Source: Fragum whitleyi (taxonomy: Eukaryota > Mollusca > Bivalvia > Cardiida > Cardiidae). Taken from it: 64,000 nt of DNA. Where the stretch lies: assembly GCA_948146395.1 (NCBI GenBank), contig OX411554.1, positions 38,851,730 through 38,915,729 of the forward strand. The letters run 5' to 3'. The notes beneath the pieces are model-generated. The model saw nothing but the letters and a program-made list of their open reading frames with translations. It had not been told where the DNA came from and did not search any database. Both the position numbers and the translations under genes were made by a program. Of the stretch, positions 56,098 to 64,000 are shown one piece after another. The first letter of the stretch is position 1; each line of letters begins with the position of its first letter.

Positions 56098-56259
56098 AGA
56101 TACGCCTGTCACACTGCTGGATGTCAACTGCACCCCGAATTCATGAGAGAATTAAATAACTGCCAAATATCAGTCAAACGGGCAATACGGAGACAGGGTT
56201 ATGCTCCTGAGAAAGAGGTAGGTGTTACCAACCCGCCGGACACCACATGGTGATTACAT

Positions 56260-56632
56260 ACAGTGAACAACATCATGACATTGACAAAGTGAATGAATTA
56301 AGAATGATATTGGAATGAAATTGAATGAGTGCGATGAGTGAGTTTTCGCTGAAATTAAAGGGAGGTAATCCAAAATCGCTAATTTTGTTCAAGATGAACA
56401 AAATTAGCGATGTTTATTACCTTCCTTTGATAAAATGCACGAAGGTTCTATGAATAGCTTTCATTATCTTCACCAACCTATCATACGTTTCAATTTTCAA
56501 TCGCTAATTATCTTGAGCATAATAAGCGAAATTGAGTAACCTACACTGATTTCACTCAAACTCACCCAACAGACTCATTCAATCTCATTCCAAAATCATT
56601 CATCTAGTCAATTTTACCATTTCTTAACCATA
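56260..56632 (+). mobile_element. M1 MITE, complete left half, rearranged right half
   Basis: TACAGTGAACAACATCATGA, perfect centre GGGAGGTAATCCAAAATCGC with GTTCAAGATGAAC. After about 56510 the sequence switches to a second left half in reverse, ending CTAGTCAATTTTACCA. Confidence 0.78.
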
Positions 56633-56859
56633 TTAGAGTCCAATTTGACATAGTAAACTTACTTCAATGGAACAGTGCCCAAAGTCGAGATAAGAGGGGT
56701 ATCAAAAAGTTCTGAGACAAATACAATATCTTTTCTATGATATAGTAGATTTAGACGAACCTTTCAGTTATCATTTGGGTGAGTGTCTTAACTTATTGTA
56801 CTAAGCCTGTATTGCTCAACTAGCGCCAATATTTCCAGATTTGAAAGAAGGTGGAAATT

Positions 56860-57150
56860 GACACTAATTAAGCCCGTTACTCTTCTGGATGTCCAAAACA
56901 ACAAGGAGCAATACCTCAAAAATCAAACTCAATAGAGTAACTGTTCTTGTTCACTGTACTTCGTAACCACCAGAGGAACATAAATGCCAAATTCCAAGTC
57001 AATCGGGCATAAGGTGACAGAGTTATGTTCCGGAATAAGAAGTGGACGCCGGACGCCCGAACGCCAAGAGGAAGCACATAATACTTCCCATCTTTCGCCG
57101 GGCGTATAAAATCGTAACCAGAGGAACAATGCAATTCTCCTTCAGGGTAC
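56860..57150 (-). mobile_element. Fragment of a CCGT-like element
   Basis: AGTGGACGCCGGACGCCCGA and TTTCGCCGGGCGTATAAAAT, with TAAGGTGACAGAGTTATGTT, resemble ends of GGGCGTAT-type elements such as 49391-50243. Confidence 0.45.
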
Positions 57151-57170
57151 TTTTAAATATGAGGACTCTC

Positions 57171-57360
57171 CTCGGAATCAAATCTAAATAAAATGCATAA
57201 AGCATGTGTTAATTCAATAACATCTAGCTTCTAGTAAACACATAAATAAACCACAAGACTGCTCGGAATCAAATCTAAATAAAATGCATAAAGCATGTAT
57301 TAATTCAATAACATTTAGCTTCTTGTAAAACACATAAATAAACCACGAGACTGCTCGCGA
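57171..57360. repeat. 91-bp tandem duplication
   Basis: CTCGGAATCAAATCTAAATA at 57171 and 57262, with a third partial start (GCTCGCGATC) near 57352. Confidence 0.9.
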
Positions 57361-57621
57361 TCTTAATGTAAGGTAAGTTTATTTGACACTCTCAGAATTC
57401 AAAACAAGGCATCAGATTCACAATCAATAGATTCCCAATTTGATTCCTAATGGCTGTTTTTCATTTTTTAAACCTACAGACGTGTAGTACAAAATAACAA
57501 AAGTAAAGCTGGTCAAATTTGAGTGGGTGATCAAAGGAAGCTTATTGCTTACATTTGCACTTCTATAACAGTTTTTTTCTCATAGAAGCAGTTTAAAGTG
57601 TGGTTAATATGAGTTTAAACA

Positions 57622-58465
<844 letters not shown>

Positions 58466-58677
58466 ACCACTTGGCCAATCTCTCGATCAACCTCGGATGT
58501 ACATAAACAGACTATTTTTAAAAATTACAGGAAAAACCTTAGAAAAACTCAATGACATCAGTTGAAATGGCATTAGTCCTCAAAACTTTGAGTGAAAACA
58601 TTTGACGTCACCAACGCTACTCGTTTAAGTCACTGACGAGAAACCATTACCATTGTATCCTTAATAGTATATCTTAA

Positions 58678-58920
58678 GATTCTAAAATAACGGCTGAAAA
58701 ATCTTAATTTTTGAGAATGATTCTCAAAAATTAAGTTTTTTTCAGCTGTTATTTACTGCGGATATAAATCTAAAGATAGGGCCGGTTTTTCTCGCGCTTG
58801 TTTTTCTTACACTGTTTCCGCCTAACAAAATGCAAAATTTGTTACATACCCATCCGCCTTACATACATCCGAGGGCTGTTGCAGTTTACGGAAATGGCCG
58901 AGTGATGTTCCAAATGGTTA
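58678..58920 (+). mobile_element. M11 hairpin and flanking repeat, right copy
   Basis: AAATAACGGCTGAAAAATCT palindrome at 58683-58755, then CTGTTTCCGCCTAACAAAAT and GTTACATACCCATCCGCCTT. It is followed directly by element E. Confidence 0.8.
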
Positions 58921-58929
58921 CTACATGTA

Positions 58930-59495
58930 ACTATATATGGGCACATACAAAAATTTTGCTCTCACTCAAAAACATGACTTTAACAAGAGAAACATTAAAA
59001 GTTATACGGTTTCTTGCCGGGGTATATGACGATTTATTCCCGGCTGGAAAAAATGATGTCACCCGAGCCGTAGGCGAGGGTTGACATCATTTTTACTGCC
59101 GGGAATATATGGTCATATACCCAGGCAAGAAACCGTATTACGAAATCACTACACTCTGCGCTGTTGTGATATGTAAGTGTTTGTTGGCTGAACCTGCAAG
59201 AAACTTCGCACTTAAAATGGACAGATTTGTAAAATTTTAGGTATTTATTGACATCTACATCATTTTTAATTTGCCGTTATTAACTGACATCCTTTTCAAC
59301 TGTATCCTAGTGTGTATATTCGGGTCCTGTTATCAGTGAAGAGAGAGAATAATGGCTGCCACTACCGTTTCGATTTTTTGTCTATGTTCACAGCGAGGCG
59401 CCTTAAGGAAACAATAGAAGTTATACCAGAGCGGCCGTAGATATCAATGTTTGTCAGGTCAGCATTAACCAATGAAAATGCTAGAATTTTCTTTG
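58930..59495 (-). mobile_element. Element E with M7 palindrome, inverted copy 2
   Basis: Contains the M7 palindrome at 59005-59138 (TTTCTTGCCGGGGTATATGA and partner) and, towards 59490, the complement of the 13855-13990 segment (TCGATTTTTTGTCTATGTTC). Confidence 0.75.
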
Positions 59496-60082
59496 CAGAA
59501 TAATAAAACTTTCTTCAAATCATTGAATTTATTAATGATTTATGTAAAACAATTTAACAACCAATACAGCGCTCATACATATCTTATATTGAATCTTAGC
59601 ATAACATTTCAATAATGCCGAGCAAAAGACAGAACAATCTCTTATACAGCAAGTTACATATTATTGTTAGACACCTTGCAGTGGGTTTCTGAGCAGTGAA
59701 TTCAAAGTGACATGGTTAACCCTTTCCTGTTTTACAAAATTTTGGACCTGTCCAAATTCAAAAGTTTTGCAGACGAAAATTTAAAGTGGATTTAATTCGA
59801 AAAATAACCATTCAGTAGGGTAGAAAATAGTCTGGAAAAAGAGGAAATTGCCTTTGATTTCAAATTGCTCATAGAAAAGGGTGTCTAAATTGCTATTTAC
59901 AAATGAAATTTCAGTACATTCTGACCATTAGACTAGGAGAAATGAGAGAAAAACTGCATTTTACCTTAAGTCTCCTTTTCCCGTGACAATGCAACAAATC
60001 TAAAAGCCAGGAAAGACACATCAGCATTGTTTCTTTGGCCACATTGCAAGTTTAAGGCCATTGATCATTTGATGATGTCTTT
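59496..60082. other. Probable 3' UTR/flank of the unidentified gene
   Basis: TTTATT (AATAAA on minus) near 59528. It includes the truncated M5 copy. Confidence 0.35.
59716..59852. mobile_element. M5 MITE, truncated copy 3
   Basis: TTAACCCTTTCCTGTTTTAC through the start of the central hairpin, then lost. Confidence 0.8.
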
Positions 60083-60218
60083 TTCGCGGCTACAAAATAG
60101 CATTGTTATTCGCTCTGAGCTCATTTGCATAGTTATTCCACTAGTGTAATAACACCTGTGTAATATCAAAAATATTCAACGAGGTTATTTCACTCCTGCG
60201 ATGTAGGTCATATTATAA
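60083..60218 (+). mobile_element. Element D, 3' fragment downstream of the unidentified gene
   Basis: GCTCTGAGCTCATTTGCATA to GTAGGTCATATTATAAA matches the right third of element D. It keeps the uninterrupted GCATAGTTATTCCACTAGTG site into which M9 inserted in copy 1. Confidence 0.7.
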
Positions 60219-60289
60219 ATGAAATTATTTCATAATTACAAGGTTTGTAGTCCCTGTATTTAATAATGTCTATCATAGTTATTTTTTTC

Positions 60290-60391
60290 TCATACACTTC
60301 CTTCGACTCTCTGTGGTTGAGCATCATCTATCAGCTGCTGTAAATCTTTCCAGCCTTTCATCTTTTTTATCTTGGCATAATCCACATATTG
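60290..60391 (-). CDS. Terminal coding exon of an unidentified gene
   Basis: 34 codons with stop: acceptor TTTGCTTGCAG, then CAA TAT GTG GAT, ending GGA AGT GTA TGA. The peptide QYVDYAKIKKMKGWKDLQQL continues to IDDAQPQRVEGSV. The phase (0) matches the donor at 63126/63125. The helix-rich, Lys-rich character suggests a cytoplasmic or nuclear protein, possibly the end of a helical-repeat protein, but I do not recognise the family. A candidate poly(A) signal (TTTATT on plus, about 59528) is ~760 bp downstream. Confidence 0.65.
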   Translation of the reverse strand, partial: QYVDYAKIKKMKGWKDLQQLIDDAQPQRVEGSV

Positions 60392-60549
60392 CTGCAAGCA
60401 AATAGAAAAGAGGAGTTGAGTCAATTCCATAGGTAACACTAAATGGCAAAGTTTTGGATAATGATGACCACAAAAACCCTGAGAACCACAACACCAAAGC
60501 TATATTAATACTTTATCTAAGAGATGAAAAGAGTACTTCTTAATTTCAT

Positions 60550-61230
60550 GTAGGGATGAAACTAAAAATCTAATCACACTGTAAGAATACACGAATCATA
60601 GAATGGGGGGGGGGGTACTCTGGTTAGCCAGGAGTCAGTGTTGGTGTATGAAATAACTGGTATACAACAGTTGCACATAAAAAAATAATCAAGAATTTCT
60701 AAGTCTGAAAAGGGTTAAAATTCCACTAAATTCAATAACAGAGTAATGAATCTTTGTCTGGAGTCTAATATTATGGTCAAAGGAGCATTAGCAAAAATTC
60801 AAAGCAAAGGCTAAAGCAGAAAGAAAAATATAACTGACATAAAGCAGTTATACGTAAAAACTAAACCAAGAATTTCTTAGTCCAAAAAGGGTTAAAATTC
60901 AATCTTTGTCTACAGGTTAGTATTATGGCCACAGAATCATGTGCAAAGTTTCAAAATAATAGCTTTAGCAGAAACAAGAGATATTACATATATATATACA
61001 TCATTGCACAAAAAAACTTAACCTAGATTTCACAGCCAAAAAAGGGTTAAAATTCCACTAAATTCACAAGCTGGAATTATGGTCAAAGAAAATTCAAAGC
61101 AAAAGCATAAGTAGAAACAGAGATTTTAAGCACTTGCATATAAAAACTTAACCAAAGTATTACCCCTATGCCAACACCAACTCCGACCCCTGTGTGACCA
61201 AAATAGCCCTCCTATTCTACGAAAAGTGGG
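60550..61230. mobile_element. Dispersed repeat with ~155-177-bp internal units, intronic
   Basis: Units keyed on AAGGGTTAAAATTC at 60711, 60888 and 61043, ending TACCCCTATGCCAACACCAA and CTCCGACCCC, a molluscan repeat type. It lies in the intron of the unidentified gene. Confidence 0.65.
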
Positions 61231-61810
61231 AGTTAAAAATGAAATGTGAATAATCAACTGTCACAAACCCACCCCCTTACGTATTGTATATGACCAAAAT
61301 ATCATAAACACATTTTCAGTGAATATCTCTCATGGACTCGAATAGCGTAGGACGGTAATTATAGACAATAGATGTTCTTGAAAAATCAAGAGTTTTGATT
61401 GACATATTTTTAAAACAGATATGTTTATATGATATAAATATATTTATTCTCGAAGAAGACAATAAAAAATGACAGTTCCAAAAATAGACAAGAAATGTCT
61501 TGGTGTATCATGCAAAGTTTGCGACACTCTTCCATTCACCAGACATAAAACAGAATAATCTTGTTTTCCTATCTGCTTCTTATTCATTCATTATCCAAAA
61601 TTTATCTTGTAAATTGTATGTCCTGATACAAAATTCTTAATTAAAATACTGCTTTTGGAAGCTGTATTGAAAGGAAATGTGTAATCTGAGTGCATAAAGC
61701 TGCATCCATAAGGTGTTTTGAAATCACTTATGATACTCTTGCTGGCACATTGACTGTAGGCTATCTTCATTAAAGCAAAACTTTTATCGAAGGAGAAGTA
61801 CGGGATTCTA

Positions 61811-62039
61811 TTAACCCTTTCCTGTTTTACAAAATTTTGGACCTGTCCAAATCCAAAGGTTTAGCAGACGAAAATTTAATGTGGATTTAATTTGAAAAAT
61901 AACCATTCTGTAGGGTAGAAAATGGTGTGGAAAAAGAAGAAATTGCTTGTCAGAAGCAATTTCTTCTTTTTTCACAATGTTTTCTCGATCATAAAATCAC
62001 AGGCACGTAAAAAGCAGGGATTAAACAGCAAAGGGTTTA
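61811..62039. mobile_element. M5 MITE, copy 4, intronic
   Basis: TTAACCCTTTCCTGTTTTAC to AACAGCAAAGGGTTTA; lies in the intron between the two exons of the unidentified gene. Confidence 0.88.
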
Positions 62040-62216
62040 GAGTAAGGATAGTTCCTGAGTAGATATAAACATCTTTACACAATGCAATAGGAATTAAGTG
62101 TTTTTCTCAATGGTCGCTAAATGGGTTCATGATAAACACACAGCTGATTTAACAATGCATTACCTATTTAAAATGAGCATGACCTGTGCTGCATGCCCTT
62201 ATGTTTTTTGCAGCAT

Positions 62217-62302
62217 GAACTCATTCACACTCATTCAATTTCATTTCTAAATCATTCCAAAATCATTGATCTTGTCAATTTCACAATGTTCTTAAATGTA
62301 AT
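62217..62302 (-). mobile_element. M1 end fragment in the intron of the unidentified gene
   Basis: CACTCATTCAATTTCATTTC to GTCAATTTCACAATG. Confidence 0.65.
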
Positions 62303-62749
62303 AGAACCCCAGACATCCAATGATTGAAGCATGTCTGTCTGATGTACTGGACTATGACAGACACCAGCCTTATAATACAGTAAAACTTGTTTAAGCAACC
62401 ACTTAAGTGACCACCATAAAGCAGTCGTTTATGGGAATGGTCGATTAATACCAAATACCATGATGTGATAGATTTTGATAGAATTCATATATTGTCAGTC
62501 AAGTCGTATTGAATCCTATTATGTTTGAACCCATTAGAATCGTCTTGAGACAATTCTACTGGGTTTCAACAACATAAGATTCAACATTAACCAATTTTTC
62601 GTTAAGAATTTCCTCTTTTTCAGAGATTTTGCTTGTATCAAATGGACTTTTTCCTAAAATTGGTCGCTCAATTGACGTGGTTGCTTGAGCAATATCGACT
62701 GTATATAATGTTACAAACAAACTGTAATCAACCGGAGCACAGCTGAAAA

Positions 62750-62845
62750 ATACCCGTTGTGAGCCGGCCTCGAACCTTTGCGGACAAGTAATATTCTAAT
62801 TTTTGGTTTACAAGTCCAATGCCCTAACCACTGAGACAAAGAAGA
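62750..62845 (-). mobile_element. tRNA-like SINE head in the intron of the unidentified gene
   Basis: The complement reads TCTCAGTGGTTAGGGCATTG then GACTTGTAAACC and B box GGTTCGAGGCC, a tRNA-like promoter. The arm between them is too long for a tRNA. Confidence 0.55.
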
Positions 62846-63125
62846 TCTTCCCTCAGGCAGGTGTCAGACATTGTATTTAAACCAACAAACCTATGCAGGA
62901 CAGTGTTGAGAGTGATCTCAAATAATACACTCCCCCTTCAGAGTCATCATTTAGCCTATCTAGGCAGTTATGTGCTTTCTGAACTAACCAAGTTGGTACA
63001 ATGCCGACATAAATGGCTCAATTGCCATTGGTTCGTTACAATTGGTGGCAGCGGTGATTTACTGACAACTGCTGTATCAGAGATGCCTTACCCACGGGTC
63101 TCCCGGGCCAAGACTCAGTACATAC

Positions 63126-63219
63126 CTGTACAATATTTATGGCTTTACCCGCAGCCTTCAATCTTAACTCTGGATTCACTATACTATATAGCTTTACTAA
63201 CAATGCACCATTCACCATT
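63126..63219 (-). CDS. Penultimate coding exon of the same unidentified gene
   Basis: 94 nt: acceptor TTCTTTTTCAG, one base completing a codon, then MVNGALLVKLYSIVNPELRL and KAAGKAINIVQ, then donor CAG|GTATGT in phase 0. Joined to the terminal exon it gives ...KAINIVQ-QYVDYAKIKK.... The segment LLVKLYSIVNPELRLKAAGK resembles one helix pair of a HEAT/ARM-type repeat, which is inference only. Earlier exons must lie beyond the right edge, because 63490-64000 is repeat sequence. Confidence 0.65.
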
Positions 63220-63489
63220 CTGAAAAAGAAAATATAAAAAATTTATTGTTGTCCTTCTTGGAACTCTATAAAATAAACTTTTAGAAAAAGGGTTGGACTC
63301 AGTATAGGTCAACAAGAGGGTGTATTTCTAATATAATGAAATAGAAAGGTATAATAATCATTCTAGGTTCATTACTTCAAGCCTGGACCCTGGCCTGTCT
63401 GCACAGATTGCACTGTCCAACCTGAGTCTATACTTTACTCCCCTCCAAGATGGCCCCTTTTTGCATGACGAGTCACATGTATGCGACCA

Positions 63490-64000
63490 ATTACAACTAG
63501 AACTGTCGCAGTTTCAGTTAATTCCCATTGATAGTTTAGGAGGAGCTGCACACAAAATAAACAATGATTTTCATTCAATTCAAGGGCATATAATTCAATG
63601 AGTAAAAGCCAGATAAATCAGGAACTACATTACATATCAAATAAATTTTAGTCCAAAGCACAAATAGACATCATACAGAGTCATTGTGGCAAGTTACCCT
63701 TCATTCCAATTTAAATATATAGGAGAAAGTGAGCTCACAAGAAATTTTGTGTTTTGTTAAATTCAAGGGCAGTATATTCAAAATAACTCAAGATTGACTA
63801 GAGTGATTTAAATTTTAAAGGTCTTATGCACAACTAGACATCATAGGGAGTAATTGTGTCAAATTTCAGCTCATTCCCATTAGTATTTAGCAGTTGTGCA
63901 CTCAAAAAATGGCTAACGGATAGACAGACAGACAGACAGATGGATGGACAGACAGCCAGACCAATGGGGCATATAAAAACAGGACATAGATAGAGAGGGT
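63490..64000 (-). mobile_element. CCGT-type element, right-edge copy, cut by window end
   Basis: The reverse complement of the 49391 element: AATTCCCATTGATAGTTTAG GAGGAGC, CATCATAGGGAGTAATTGTG, then GGATAGACAGACAGACAGAC. Two internal units visible. Confidence 0.75.

Noticed and set aside
62861..63223. 120-residue plus-strand protein
   Set aside because: It runs antisense over the phase-matched exon 63126-63219 and starts in a tRNA-like SINE fragment.

Overview
The window looks like AT-rich, repeat-dense, gene-poor nuclear DNA of a lophotrochozoan animal, most likely a bivalve mollusc. The evidence is a spliced AA15-type lytic polysaccharide monooxygenase (LPMO) gene, a single-exon B-box/propeller gene of the TRIM-like kind expanded in bivalves, tRNA-derived SINEs whose tail reads GAAAGCGGCGTAAAACCCC, and internally repeated elements with CCGTCCGTCTGTCCG runs. 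No bacterial operons, rRNA genes, intact tRNA genes or CRISPR arrays are visible. The species cannot be named from the sequence.

Genes. (1) On the minus strand at 25597-22468, three exons with matching GT/AG sites and phases encode a 303-residue secreted AA15 LPMO with a His brace (H21, H110), a Thr/Pro/Gly-rich linker and a hydrophobic, GPI-like tail. (2) On the plus strand at 52235-53647, a 470-residue protein has a degenerate B-box and a probable beta-propeller. A decayed partial copy of it follows 20 bp downstream and is split by a foldback element. (3) On the minus strand, two exons at 63219-63126 and 60391-60290 are the 3' end of an unidentified gene that continues past the right edge. 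(4) A threonine-rich possible exon at 5380-5511 (minus) is weak.

Everything else is mainly transposon sequence, often nested. The commonest family (M1) is a palindromic MITE with mariner-like CAGT ends and TA flanks; I find 33 copies or fragments, roughly a sixth of the window by hand tally. Other palindromic families include M2 and M5 (TTAA flanks, piggyBac/Kolobok-like), M3, M4 (GGGGCCCGTTTTACTAAA ends), M6, M7/E, M8, M9, M11 and element D. Retroposons include several SINE types and a decayed LINE reverse transcriptase at 11325-12330.

Layout. 1-22 kb: MITE mosaic with SINEs and the LINE remnant. 22.4-25.6 kb: LPMO gene. 25.6-30.4 kb: MITEs and unique AT-rich DNA. 30.49-39.02 kb: an 8.5-kb structure bounded by long inverted repeats made of ~170-bp units, each with a GGGCTC/GAGCCC dyad; it contains a 980-bp near-identical tandem duplication and a 2.5-kb element with 301-bp internal repeats. 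39-51.5 kb: MITEs, a SINE with a perfect 11-bp target duplication, a 540-bp (TTAG)n array and a three-level transposon nest. 52.2-54.3 kb: B-box gene and broken copy. 54.9-59.5 kb: repeats, including an (AT)n array. 60.3-63.2 kb: 3' end of the unidentified gene, with repeats in its intron.

I see no sign that the three genes work together. The least conventional structures are the dyad-unit inverted-repeat element and the foldback in the gene copy, whose empty site is preserved in the parent gene.
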